A model generated the notes under the pieces. It had not been told where the DNA came from, ran no database searches, and saw nothing but the letters and a program-made list of their open reading frames with translations. A stretch of 64,000 bases of DNA from an uncultured Acetatifactor sp. (GTDB taxonomy: Bacteria; Bacillota; Clostridia; Lachnospirales; Lachnospiraceae): NCBI GenBank assembly GCA_934402375.1, contig CAKRUB010000001.1, positions 310,001 to 374,000 on the forward strand, given 5' to 3'. The translations under genes were made by a program, and so were the position numbers. Each line of letters starts with the position of its first letter. The stretch's first letter is position 1. Positions 1-7,923 of this stretch are shown piece after piece.

Positions 1-59
1 ATGCAGGTCGTAACAAGGCTGAATGTTCGCATTACGCATTGTATTTTTTCCTTAATCAT
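1..59 (-). CDS. DUF3021-like membrane protein, N-terminal fragment
   Basis: Only the first 19 codons lie in the window (MIKEKIQCVM...); the rest runs off the left edge. The ATG at 59 follows the stop of the LytTR gene by 13 bases and has a perfect GGAGGAG ribosome site. A short membrane protein of the DUF3021 family commonly follows a lone LytTR gene in Firmicutes, and the opening residues fit that family, but no membrane segment is visible in this fragment. The family name is therefore inferred from context. Confidence 0.45.
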   Translation of the reverse strand, partial: MIKEKIQCVMRTFSLVTTC

Positions 60-72
60 GCTTTTCTCCTCC

Positions 73-510
73 CTACAGTCCAAGCTTCTTCTTAAGATCC
101 GGCGCATACTGTCTGGAAACGCTCAACCGTTCATCGCTCTCCATGCACACCTCAAACCGTCCGTTGAAGTCCGGACAGATATTCTTTACTTTCCCGAGAT
201 TGATGATCGTAGACTTTGACGCCCTGAAAAAGTCCGTGTTCTCCAGCAGCTTCTCCAGCTCATAGAGCTTATACCGGGTATCGTACACTTCCTTTTGCAG
301 ATACGCGAACACCTTGTTGTCAACCGCCTCGAAGTAATAGACCTCCGATGGCAGTACCTGAAATATCTTGTCCCCCTTCGAGACGGTAATCTTATCTCTC
401 CCCGCTTTCAGCGAATAGATCAGCCGCAGCATCTGCTCATCCATGTTTCTGCACCGTACAATGATCTCCTCTTCCTCGCCCACCGGACAATCCTGTATTG
501 TAATCTTCAT
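73..510 (-). CDS. LytTR-domain DNA-binding regulator
   Basis: A protein of 145 residues made almost only of a LytTR DNA-binding domain (roughly residues 45-142), with the family pattern of a YYFEAVDNKV strand, the FFRASKSTIINL segment and a C-terminal LSVSRQYAPDLKK. There is no receiver domain, so it is a stand-alone LytTR regulator rather than a two-component response regulator. I start it at 510 because a GGGGAG site lies just upstream; a longer frame reaching 630 would overlap the permease gene deeply. It is last but one in a four-gene unit (ATPase, permease, LytTR, DUF3021-like) and probably controls that unit. Confidence 0.85.
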   Translation of the reverse strand: MKITIQDCPVGEEEEIIVRCRNMDEQMLRLIYSLKAGRDKITVSKGDKIFQVLPSEVYYFEAVDNKVFAYLQKEVYDTRYKLYELEKLLENTDFFRASKSTIINLGKVKNICPDFNGRFEVCMESDERLSVSRQYAPDLKKKLGL

Positions 511-536
511 CCCGCTCCCCATTTCTGTGGATACTT

Positions 537-1451
537 TTATCTGTCCTTCAGCTTGCGCTTTCTGTTCACAAACGTTGCAACCACAATCGCTATGATAGCA
601 TAGATTAACAGTAATGTCACCTGTTGCCACAATTCGATTTCCACATCTCCTCTGTACAGGGTGATTCCCATCCTCTCCTTGAAGACATCCGTGACAGCAT
701 CCGGCAGTCCATCAAAGGTTTCCCGGATTGCCTGCGCAGTGCAGATCTCCCTCATCATTGCTGCCCCTGGAAGAACCGGAATGCATTTCAGCACCGTCTG
801 CACAGTCTCCGACAGGGAAGACAGCGGAAGGTAAATGCCGCCCGCAAAGCCGACGAGAGTTCCGATAATCGTAAGAATTCCACTCCATGCGCTGTCACTG
901 TGCACAAACAGTGCCAGCAGATAACCAAGCGCTGAGAATGTAAACGCACTCAGTGCGATCATGCCGACCAGCTTAAGCAGATCTACAGCAGCCAGCAGTC
1001 CATGCCCCTGCAGCACAAAATAAAGTTCTCCGACCGCCAGTGTAATCACGCACATTCCAGTTCCCACAAGCCAGGATGATAAGATGTAACCCAGCGAGAG
1101 CTTGATTCTGTTCACCGAAGTCACATAGAATGCCATAATCCGCTTTCTCGTCTCATCCTGAACCATGGTTCCCATGACCGTCAATGTGACTGTCACGGAA
1201 TTGACAACCAGTATTCCAGCCAGCGTCCAGAGCTGTATCAGATACGTCGCATTTTCCTGATCCTGCACGGTGTCTCTTTCACCGCCGTACTCCGCAAGCA
1301 CACTGATCAGCTCGTCGCTGTTCATCTTTCCCAGAAAGACCACCATCAGTCCCAATATAATCAGCATGGACAGGAAGGAAAAGAATACCGCCGCCTTGTC
1401 CCTGAGAAACACCCTGCAGTTTCTCTTTGTCAGATAAATTATCTCTCTCAT
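537..1451 (-). CDS. ABC-2 type transporter permease
   Basis: A 304-residue integral membrane protein with about six hydrophobic segments: one near residues 18-40, then a cluster from about 80 to 260, and a last one before the basic tail NRKRKLKDR. This is the layout of ABC-2 permeases of drug or bacteriocin exporters. The large soluble loop at residues 43-75 (with SDELISVLAEYGG) is outside or between helices 1 and 2. The gene starts 15 bases after the ATPase stop, with a GGAGG site, so the two are translated together and should form one exporter. The substrate cannot be told. Confidence 0.85.
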   Translation of the reverse strand: MREIIYLTKRNCRVFLRDKAAVFFSFLSMLIILGLMVVFLGKMNSDELISVLAEYGGERDTVQDQENATYLIQLWTLAGILVVNSVTVTLTVMGTMVQDETRKRIMAFYVTSVNRIKLSLGYILSSWLVGTGMCVITLAVGELYFVLQGHGLLAAVDLLKLVGMIALSAFTFSALGYLLALFVHSDSAWSGILTIIGTLVGFAGGIYLPLSSLSETVQTVLKCIPVLPGAAMMREICTAQAIRETFDGLPDAVTDVFKERMGITLYRGDVEIELWQQVTLLLIYAIIAIVVATFVNRKRKLKDR

Positions 1452-1465
1452 TGCCTTCTTCCTCC

Positions 1466-2386
1466 CTACTGCTGTATCAGGCTCTTGCCTGTAACATTTA
1501 AGAATACGTCATCCATCGAGCCCTGAACAAGCTCGAAGCCGGAAATGTGAGTCTCCAAACGCTTCAGTATCGGGAGCGCCGCCATACTGTCTTCCAGCTT
1601 CAGTTCCAGAACCGTTCCGCCCTGATCCTCCCCGATTTCCGTCTCCGCCATTCTCTCGACCTCCGCCTCCTCGCCCGGCTTCGGCAGCAGCCGCAGCTTA
1701 TCCTTGGCATACCGTTCCTTTAGTTCAAAGGGTGTTCCAAATTCCTTCATCTTCCCTCCGTCGATGATTGCGATATGCTTTGCCTTTGCAGCCTCCTCCA
1801 TATAGTGCGTCGTGAGAAATACTGTCATGCCGTCCTCCTCACGGAGCTTGTCGATGCTTTCCCACACCAGCTGTCTTGTCGCCGGATCAAGCCCTGTCGT
1901 CGGCTCATCGAGGAATAATATCTCCGGCGTGTTTACAAGTGCTGCGGCAATTTCACAGCGGCGCTTCTGCCCACCCGACAACTTCTCATATCGCCTTGTG
2001 TAGACATCCTCCAGCCGAAGCTTTTCACACACCCTGTCAATGCTTTCCCGCAGGGTCTGCGCCTTCAGCCCGTAAAGCGAGCCTCTGACATACAGATTCT
2101 CCTTGACAGTCAGCCTCTCATCCAGACAGTTGTTCTGCCAGACAACGCCGATCCGCTTTCGGATGTCAGCATCATCCTTTCCAAGCTGGTAGCCGCAGAT
2201 ACTGATGTCCCCCGCCGTCGGCGAGAACAGGGTACACAACATATTGATCGTCGTAGACTTACCCGCTCCGTTCACTCCCAAAAATCCGAACAGCTCTCCC
2301 TTTTCCACGGAAAAGCTGATGTCATCCACTGCCTTTACTTCTTTAAAATATTTCTTTAATCCTTTCACACTGATAACTTCATCCAT
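1466..2386 (-). CDS. ABC transporter ATP-binding protein (DrrA/CcmA type)
   Basis: A 306-residue ATPase that powers the permease downstream. It shows Walker A (GVNGAGKST, near residue 37), Q-loop (VVWQNN), the LSGGQKRR signature near 135, Walker B with catalytic Glu (LFLDEPTTGLDP) and the H-loop (LTTHYMEEA). A C-terminal extension of about 85 residues follows, as in the DrrA family of resistance exporters. The start has AAAGG seven bases upstream. It is the first gene of the unit and reads away from the SDR gene at 2609. Confidence 0.93.
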   Translation of the reverse strand: MDEVISVKGLKKYFKEVKAVDDISFSVEKGELFGFLGVNGAGKSTTINMLCTLFSPTAGDISICGYQLGKDDADIRKRIGVVWQNNCLDERLTVKENLYVRGSLYGLKAQTLRESIDRVCEKLRLEDVYTRRYEKLSGGQKRRCEIAAALVNTPEILFLDEPTTGLDPATRQLVWESIDKLREEDGMTVFLTTHYMEEAAKAKHIAIIDGGKMKEFGTPFELKERYAKDKLRLLPKPGEEAEVERMAETEIGEDQGGTVLELKLEDSMAALPILKRLETHISGFELVQGSMDDVFLNVTGKSLIQQ

Positions 2387-2539
2387 AAGGCATCCTTTCC
2401 TTCCTTGTCTTTTACAGCTATTACTATGGTTTCATCTCTTTTATCCGTAGCATACAGAAGTGCCGTGGACTTCGCAACAAATTCCGTGTAAGCTGCATTA
2501 TATTTGGGGTAAGTTGCAGTGAAAAACCTTTTTCGGCGC

Positions 2540-2568
2540 TTGACCCGCCACTCTGGGATTGCTATACT
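2540..2568 (+). promoter_or_regulatory. Sigma-A promoter for the SDR gene
   Basis: TTGACC at 2540-2545 and TATACT at 2563-2568 with a 17-base spacer. It lies about 40 bases before the AGGAGGG site of the SDR gene, which supports the start at 2609 rather than the longer open frame from 2519. Confidence 0.7.
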
Positions 2569-2608
2569 GAAATTGTTGTTAATACTTATATATATAGGAG
2601 GGTTTCAA

Positions 2609-3409
2609 ATGGGATTTCTGCTAGGTAAAACAGCAATTATTACAGGCGGAGGAAGAGCTGTCCTCGCCGACGGCACCTGTGGTTCCATCGGTTATGGCAT
2701 TGCTACTGCCTATGCAAAAGAGGGGGCTAATCTGGTCATTACCGGACGTAACCGGAAAAAGCTGGATGATGCAAAAGAAGAATTGGAACGTTTATACGAA
2801 GTGAGTGTTCTTCCTATCGTTGCCGACGTTTCTGCCGATTCCGACAATGAGTTTGTCGTAAACGAGGTCGTCCGTCAGGCAGTCGAAACCTTCGGAAGAA
2901 TTGATGTACTGATCAACAACGCGCAGGCATCCGCCTCCGGTGTCACGCTCGCAGACCACACCACAGAGCAATTCGATCTGGCGGTGTACTCCGGTCTGTA
3001 TGCCGCTTTCTATTATATGAAGGCATGTTACCCGCACCTCGCTGTGACTAGGGGAACCGTTATCAACTTCGCCTCCGGCGCAGGTCTCTTCGGCAACTTC
3101 GGTCAGTGCGCATACGCTGCCGCAAAGGAAGGCATCAGAGGGCTTTCGCGTGTTGCCGCTACGGAATGGGGCAAGGACGGAATCAATGTAAACGTAATCT
3201 GTCCGCTGGCATGGACCGCGCAGCTGGAGCAGTTTGAAAAGGCATACCCGGATGCCTTCAAGGCAAACGTACATATGCCTCCCATGGGTCATTTCGGTGA
3301 TGTCGAAAAGGAGATCGGTCGTGTCTGCGTGCAGCTCGCATCTCCCGATTTCAAGTACCTTTCCGGCGAAACCCTGACACTGGAGGGCGGAATGGGGTTA
3401 AGACCTTAA
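2609..3409 (+). CDS. SDR family oxidoreductase
   Basis: A 266-residue short-chain dehydrogenase/reductase. The Rossmann start is ITGGGRAVLADGTCGSIGYG, in which the glycine motif is stretched by a loop, as in enoyl-reductase-like and divergent SDRs. The usual NNAG appears as NNAQ. The catalytic region has FASGAG followed by YAAAK (Tyr and Lys of the active site), and the C-terminus has the SGETLTLEGG segment typical of FabG-like enzymes. The ATG at 2609 has AGGAGGG seven bases upstream and a good promoter before it. The gene stands alone. The substrate is unknown; a ketone or enoyl reductase acting on a lipid or sterol-like compound is possible but not shown. Confidence 0.88.
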   Translation: MGFLLGKTAIITGGGRAVLADGTCGSIGYGIATAYAKEGANLVITGRNRKKLDDAKEELERLYEVSVLPIVADVSADSDNEFVVNEVVRQAVETFGRIDVLINNAQASASGVTLADHTTEQFDLAVYSGLYAAFYYMKACYPHLAVTRGTVINFASGAGLFGNFGQCAYAAAKEGIRGLSRVAATEWGKDGINVNVICPLAWTAQLEQFEKAYPDAFKANVHMPPMGHFGDVEKEIGRVCVQLASPDFKYLSGETLTLEGGMGLRP

Positions 3410-3429
3410 ACGCTTTTTGTTTATTTTAG

Positions 3430-3483
3430 CAAAAGTATAATTATTTCAACACTCCAAGTGCTCAAAAGTATATTTTTTTCAAC
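3430..3483. repeat. Short direct repeat downstream of the SDR gene
   Basis: Two 21-base copies (3430-3450 and 3463-3483), starting CAAAAGTATA and ending TTTCAAC, differ at two positions and lie 33 bases apart, between the SDR stop and its terminator. No function is apparent. Confidence 0.5.
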
Positions 3484-3492
3484 ATTAATGTA

Positions 3493-3543
3493 AAACCCAT
3501 GCGCTTACATCTCCGCAAGCACATGGGTTTCTATACCTTTTTT
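3493..3543 (+). terminator. Rho-independent terminator of the SDR gene
   Basis: A stem starting AAACCCATG and closing with CATGGGTTT extends to 14 pairs with one C-A mismatch, followed by a run of T at 3538-3543. Confidence 0.8.
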
Positions 3544-3584
3544 GTAATTCTTTTTTGCCAGCCGTATATATAAATACTCTCAGA

Positions 3585-4346
3585 TTATTCAATGTCTACC
3601 GCCACACCGTAATGGTCGCTTGCCGCCAGACCAATATCTTCATAGACAGTCTGCCCGAAGGCCATACACCTTTTTAAGCTTGGAAACTCATACGGATAAG
3701 GATTTCTCAGTAAAATTCTATCCACTCTGGAATTCGTCTCTATCGTATTTCCCCTGAATCTTGGATTTTTCCGGAAATTCAAAGTGCATTCCGCCTGTAC
3801 ATGATTAATTTCCGCATAGGCGCAAGCCAGATCAAACCAGCAAGGATTCGCTTCTGCTCCATTCAGCAGGCACTCTCCTTTTAGGAAACGGTGCACATCC
3901 GAAGTATCAGTACAATTAAAGTCTCCAGCCATAATCACATGATCGCATTTCTGATCTTTTATGTAATTAGTGATGCTAACGATTTGACGCTCTCTTTCCG
4001 CTTCACCATCCCATGGCAAATGAACATTCACTACCCAAAAACGCTTTTCATCCTGCACGATCATACATGCAATCGCATTGGCATCCTTAAAATAACAGAC
4101 TTTGCTCTCATATGGCAGATTACATAATATAGCGAGACCTTCCTCTTCATTTTCGTAATTTTCATAATAGCAATATCGATATCCTGCCTCCATTGCTATC
4201 TCTTCTGCCTGTCCTCTGTTCCTGATCTCCTGAAGGCAGACTACATCCGCCTTTACTTTTCTGAGTTCCTTGATGATATAATTATTTCTAAGCGGCATTC
4301 CCTGTTCCGAATTCCATACATTATAAGTTGCTATTCTCATTCTCAT
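3585..4346 (-). CDS. Endonuclease/exonuclease/phosphatase (EEP) family hydrolase
   Basis: A 253-residue metal-dependent phosphohydrolase of the DNase I/EEP fold. Visible family motifs are the N-terminal MRIATYNVWN, the catalytic CLQEIRN (Glu metal ligand), NVHLPWDG, the AGDFNCTDT block (Asp and Asn) and the C-terminal ASDHYGV with the catalytic Asp-His pair. There is no signal peptide, so it should be cytoplasmic. The ATG at 4346 has a GGGG site; a TTG one codon upstream also reads in frame. It could act on nucleic acid, sugar-phosphate or lipid-phosphate substrates. The gene stands alone, downstream of the 51-bp repeat array. Confidence 0.85.
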   Translation of the reverse strand: MRMRIATYNVWNSEQGMPLRNNYIIKELRKVKADVVCLQEIRNRGQAEEIAMEAGYRYCYYENYENEEEGLAILCNLPYESKVCYFKDANAIACMIVQDEKRFWVVNVHLPWDGEAERERQIVSITNYIKDQKCDHVIMAGDFNCTDTSDVHRFLKGECLLNGAEANPCWFDLACAYAEINHVQAECTLNFRKNPRFRGNTIETNSRVDRILLRNPYPYEFPSLKRCMAFGQTVYEDIGLAASDHYGVAVDIE

Positions 4347-4509
4347 CAATCCCCGCTAGTTGAACATCCAAGCCTAGTCGCTGTGCATATTTATCTGCAT
4401 TCCCTTCTGTACCAGTATACGGCATTGTCTGCCGGTCTACAAGATTTTTTCAAACCATCTGCATTTTCTACATTTAATTCTTCCCGCTTGCGCTCTGGGT
4501 ATAGTGGAA

Positions 4510-4735
4510 GATTTCTTGCTCCTGTACCCTTCCGCAATTCTCGTCGTGGGTATGACAGATGCTTTCCTGCTCCCATACCCTTCTGCGGCTCTCGCCGTGG
4601 GTATGGCAAACGCTTTCCTGCTCCCATACCCTTCTGCGGCTCTCGCCGTGGGTATGGCTGGCGCTTTCCTGTTTCCATACCCTTCCGTGGCTCCCGCCGT
4701 GGGTATGGCTGGCGCTTTCCTGTTTCCATACCCTG
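4510..4735. repeat. 51-bp tandem repeat array (about 4.5 copies)
   Basis: Units begin at 4510, 4561, 4612, 4663 and 4714, exactly 51 bases apart; the first is diverged and the last partial. Each full unit carries the arms CCATACCC and GGGTATGG around an inner CGGC/GCCG, so each can fold as its own hairpin. As 51 is divisible by three and the unit lacks stops, several frames stay open and give basic 17-residue repeats. No frame has a convincing start, because the minus-strand frame begins with TTG in the T-run of the ackA terminator. I treat it as an intergenic minisatellite. The whole gene-free stretch 4347-4817 holds only this array and that terminator. Confidence 0.9.
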
Positions 4736-4757
4736 CCACGTTTTTCGCCTATTACTC

Positions 4758-4797
4758 AAAAACAGGGAGCGTGAACAACTTCATTCACACTCCCTGT
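4758..4797 (-). terminator. Rho-independent terminator of ackA
   Basis: A strong hairpin with arms ACAGGGAG (4762-4769) and CTCCCTGT (4790-4797), with further inner GTG/CAC pairing, followed on the minus strand by TTTTTG. It lies 20 bases after the ackA stop. Confidence 0.85.
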
Positions 4798-4817
4798 CTT
4801 GTATGATTTCCTAATTT

Positions 4818-6011
4818 TTAAACCAGTCTTACCGTCTCACGGGCAATTGCAAGCTCTTCGTTGGTAGGAATCACCATGACAGTTGTCTTGCTGTCCGGCG
4901 TGGAGATCGCAATGTCCTCGCCGCGCTTGTTATTTGCATCCTGATCCAGCTCGATTCCCAGATAACCGAGATATTCACAGGTCAACGTGCGGACAATCGG
5001 CGCATTCTCGCCGACGCCTGCGGTGAAACAGATGACATCCACACCGTTCATCGATGCCACATACGCGCCGATGTACTTTGCCACGTTATAGCAAAATGCC
5101 TTCACTGCGCGAATCGCATTCTCGTCCCCGGCATGATACCCGTCCTCCAGATCGCGGAAATCAGAAGAAAGGTTATCGGAAAGTCCCAGCACGCCGGATT
5201 TCTTATTCAATATCGTCATAATTTCGTCGATGGATTTGCCTTCTTTATGTGCAAGAAACTCGATGATTGCCGGATCGATGTCGCCGGATCTCGTACCCAT
5301 GATCAAACCCTGAAGCGGTGTCAGTCCCATAGAAGTATCCACGCATTTTCCGTTTTTCACTGCCGAAACACTGGCTCCGTTTCCGAGATGGCAAACAATG
5401 ATTTTCAGATTGTCATAGTTTTTTCCGAGAACCTCCGCCGCTCTCTTGGAGACATAAGAATGGCTGGTTCCATGGAAGCCGTATCTTCTGATCTTGTACT
5501 TTTTATAATATTCATAAGGAAGCCCGTACATATAAGCCTCCTCCGGCATCGTCTGATGGAATGCGGTGTCGAACACGGCTACCATGGGAGTGTTCGGCAT
5601 CAGCTTTCTGCACGCATTAATTCCGATCAGGTTGGCAGGATTATGAAGGGGAGCCAGATCGTTGCAATCCTCGATGGCCTTCATAACATCCTCATCAATG
5701 ACAACGGATTCCGCGAATTTCTCTCCGCCATGTACGACACGGTGTCCGACCGCGCCAATCTCCCCCAGTTCTTTTACCACGCCTGTCTTGGGATTCGTGA
5801 GTGCCTCCAGCACAAGTCTGATTGCCTCGGTGTGATCCGGCATAGGGGTGACGGTCTTTTCCTTCTCTCCGCCTGCCGGAGTATAAGAGATCATGCTGCC
5901 ATCAATTCCGATTCGCTCGCAGATACCCTTTGCAAGACATTTCTCCGACTCGGAATCAATGAGCTGAAATTTTAAAGAAGAGCTTCCGCAGTTGATAACT
6001 AATACTTTCAT
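4818..6011 (-). CDS. ackA: Acetate kinase
   Basis: A 397-residue acetate kinase, full length for the family. It makes ATP and acetate from acetyl phosphate and ADP in the cytoplasm. Signatures are the N-terminal VLVINCGSSSLKFQL, HRVVHGG, FDTAFHQTMP, YGFHGTSH, CHLGNGAS and the C-terminal FTAGVGENAP and PTNEELAIA. The ATG at 6011 has AGGA eight bases upstream; the longer frame is not needed. It is paired with pta upstream on the same strand, but an unusual 634-base spacer filled with repeats and a large palindrome separates the two. Transcription ends at the hairpin at 4758-4797. Confidence 0.97.
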   Translation of the reverse strand: MKVLVINCGSSSLKFQLIDSESEKCLAKGICERIGIDGSMISYTPAGGEKEKTVTPMPDHTEAIRLVLEALTNPKTGVVKELGEIGAVGHRVVHGGEKFAESVVIDEDVMKAIEDCNDLAPLHNPANLIGINACRKLMPNTPMVAVFDTAFHQTMPEEAYMYGLPYEYYKKYKIRRYGFHGTSHSYVSKRAAEVLGKNYDNLKIIVCHLGNGASVSAVKNGKCVDTSMGLTPLQGLIMGTRSGDIDPAIIEFLAHKEGKSIDEIMTILNKKSGVLGLSDNLSSDFRDLEDGYHAGDENAIRAVKAFCYNVAKYIGAYVASMNGVDVICFTAGVGENAPIVRTLTCEYLGYLGIELDQDANNKRGEDIAISTPDSKTTVMVIPTNEELAIARETVRLV

Positions 6012-6065
6012 TTTACTATGTCCTTTCTTTTTATGAAACTGGCTGACTAATGTGCAGCTCATGAC

Positions 6066-6205
6066 GTTGCGTGAGATGCACATGACCACAAGCAGTGCAC
6101 TCTGGAGCCGCCGGTGCTTAGATGCCGTACTGCGGCATCTTATGCACCGCTGCGTGCGGAAGGTAGCGAGAGCGTGCCTGCGGTGATCTGTGCATTTTGC
6201 GCAAC
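6066..6205. repeat. 140-bp imperfect palindrome upstream of ackA
   Basis: Outer arms GTTGCG (6066-6071) and CGCAAC (6200-6205) continue with matching ATGCACA/TGTGCAT, then CGGTGC/GCACCG, and end in the perfect core AGATGCCG-TACTG-CGGCATCT. The whole stretch can fold into one long bulged hairpin. It resembles a REP- or MITE-like palindromic unit and lies about 55 bases before the ackA start. Confidence 0.75.
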
Positions 6206-6228
6206 CGTCGCCTGAAAACGGCTCCCCT

Positions 6229-6576
6229 CTGGTCTAAGGGCAGCAAGCCGGCTCGTAAAGCTGACGCTTTCCTCGCAGCTTTCGCTCGCTGCTCCTCCCT
6301 CTGGTCTAAGGGCAGCAAGCCAGCTCGTAAAGCTGGCGCTTTCCTCGCGGCTTTCGCTCGCTGCTCCTCCCTCTGGTCTAAGGGCAGCAAGCCAGCTCGT
6401 AAAGCTGGCGCTTTCCTCGCGGCTTTCGCTCGCTGCTCCTCCCTCTGGTCTAAGGGCAGCAAGCCAGCTCGTAAAGCTGACGCTTTCCTCGCGGCTTTCG
6501 CTCGCTGCTCCTCCCTCTGGTCTAAGGGCAGCAAGCCAGCTCGTAAAGCTGACGCTTTCCTCGCGGCTTTCGCTCG
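6229..6576. repeat. 72-bp tandem repeat array (five copies) between pta and ackA
   Basis: The 15-mer CTGGTCTAAGGGCAG recurs at 6229, 6301, 6373, 6445 and 6517, exactly 72 bases apart, with nearly identical sequence between (only a few substitutions; the last unit breaks off near 6576). The same 15-mer occurs inverted at 6640-6654, where it covers the last two codons and stop of pta. Seventy-two is divisible by three and the unit has no stop in some frames, so open frames run through on both strands. These have no independent support as genes. Confidence 0.93.
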
Positions 6577-6581
6577 CCCTA

Positions 6582-6632
6582 ACGGCACGAGTGAGACTGC
6601 TCAAGCAAGCTTGGCAGCTGCACTCGTGCCGT
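6582..6632 (-). other. Hairpin after pta
   Basis: Perfect 12-base arms ACGGCACGAGTG (6582-6593) and CACTCGTGCCGT (6621-6632) lie between the pta stop and the 72-bp array. No T-run follows, so it is a weak terminator candidate; it may protect the pta mRNA end or be part of the repeat element. Confidence 0.6.
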
Positions 6633-6645
6633 CATGGCTCTGCCC

Positions 6646-7647
6646 TTAGACCAGTTGTGCCTGGACAGCGGTGAGGGCGACAACGCCGACAATATCCTGC
6701 CATGAGCAGCCTCTCGAGAGGTCGTTGACGGGCTTTGCAATTCCCTGCAGCATCGGTCCGTATGCCTCGGCGCCGCCCAGTCTCTGAACCAGCTTATAGC
6801 CAATGTTTCCGGCATCCAGATTCGGGAAGATCAGCACGTTTGCCCTTCCGCCCACAGGGCTTCCGGGCGCCTTGGACTTTGCCACACTGGGCACCAGCGC
6901 TGCATCGGTCTGTAACTCTCCATCCAATGTCAGATGAGGGTACTGTTCATGGGCAATCCTGGTTGCCTCTACCACCTTGTCCACCAGCGGATGCTTTGCG
7001 CTGCCCTTTGTGGAATGGCTCAGCATGGCAATCACGGGCTTAGGTCCGATCAGGGACTTAAAGCTCCGGGAGGATGTGTCCGCTATCGCTGCCAGTTCTT
7101 CGGCTGTCGGATCCTGATTCAGACCGCAGTCAGCAAACAGGAAGGTTCCGTTCTCGCCCTGATCCTTAAACTGGGTATCCATAATGAAGAATGCGGAAAC
7201 CAGCTTGACGCCGGGCGCCGTCTTCAAAATCTGAAGCGCAGGTCTGAGCGTATCTGCCGTCGAATGGCACGCACCTGCCACCATGCCGTCAGCATCATTC
7301 GCCTTTACCATGACGATACCGAAGGTCAGATAATCCTTTAAAAGGATTTCCCGCGCCATCTCCTCGGTCATACCCTTAGCTTTTCTTGTCTCATAAAGAA
7401 GATTCACATACTCATCCAATTTATCGGTGGTCGAAGGGTTGATCACCTTCACACCGGAGAGGTCTACCTCCAGCCAGCCGGCACCATCCATGATCTTCTC
7501 CTCGTTTCCGATCATGATAATGTCAGCAATCCCCTCCTCCATAATTTTCGCGGCAGCCAGCAGTGTTCTCTTATCATTTGACTCCGGCAGCACAATCGTC
7601 TTTTTGTCCAGTCTTGCTCTCTCTTTGATTGTGTCAATGTAGGACAT
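6646..7647 (-). CDS. pta: Phosphate acetyltransferase
   Basis: A 333-residue phosphotransacetylase, the short single-domain form common in Firmicutes. It converts acetyl-CoA and phosphate to acetyl phosphate, the substrate of ackA. Typical segments are [15 protein letters not shown] at the N-terminus, [29 protein letters not shown] and the C-terminal region [18 protein letters not shown]. The ATG at 7647 has AAAGGAG upstream. The last two codons and stop coincide with an inverted copy of the 15-mer that recurs in the 72-bp array downstream. Confidence 0.97.
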   Translation of the reverse strand: MSYIDTIKERARLDKKTIVLPESNDKRTLLAAAKIMEEGIADIIMIGNEEKIMDGAGWLEVDLSGVKVINPSTTDKLDEYVNLLYETRKAKGMTEEMAREILLKDYLTFGIVMVKANDADGMVAGACHSTADTLRPALQILKTAPGVKLVSAFFIMDTQFKDQGENGTFLFADCGLNQDPTAEELAAIADTSSRSFKSLIGPKPVIAMLSHSTKGSAKHPLVDKVVEATRIAHEQYPHLTLDGELQTDAALVPSVAKSKAPGSPVGGRANVLIFPNLDAGNIGYKLVQRLGGAEAYGPMLQGIAKPVNDLSRGCSWQDIVGVVALTAVQAQLV

Positions 7648-7726
7648 TCCTGTTCTCCTTTCCGGCGGTTCCCCGCTTATCCCGTTCTTTCATCCATTTG
7701 CAGTATTGTGAAACTGCGCTTTTTAT

Positions 7727-7755
7727 ATTATACTAAAGACAAGTGTTTCACACAA
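7727..7755 (-). promoter_or_regulatory. Sigma-A promoter of pta-ackA
   Basis: On the minus strand TTGTGT (7750-7755) and a perfect TATAAT (7727-7732) lie 17 bases apart, about 80 bases before the pta start. Confidence 0.7.
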
Positions 7756-7923
7756 GAGAAATGTGTTCGATAAATTGTATATTTTCAAGTACATTCGTCG
7801 ATTGTGCCTTTGAAATTTTCCTTTTATTTTACACAATGTAAGCTCTTTCATAGTATGTTATTTTTTTCACATTGCCAGTTGATAATTTTTGACGCAATAT
7901 TGATAATCATTAAGGAGATGCCC

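Noticed and set aside
2519..2608. N-terminal extension of the SDR protein
   Set aside because: The promoter -10 is at 2563-2568 and AGGAGGG precedes the ATG at 2609, so the extension would lie in and before the promoter.
4510..4735. CRISPR array
   Set aside because: Units are contiguous without unique spacers, and no cas genes are nearby.
4383..4814. Repeat-protein frames on both strands over the 51-bp array
   Set aside because: They exist because the unit length is a multiple of three and lacks stops; no frame has a convincing ribosome site, and the minus frame starts with TTG in the ackA terminator T-run.
6118..6649. Arg/Ala-rich repeat-protein frames over the 72-bp array
   Set aside because: Three overlapping frames are open at once on both strands, the sign of a minisatellite rather than a gene.
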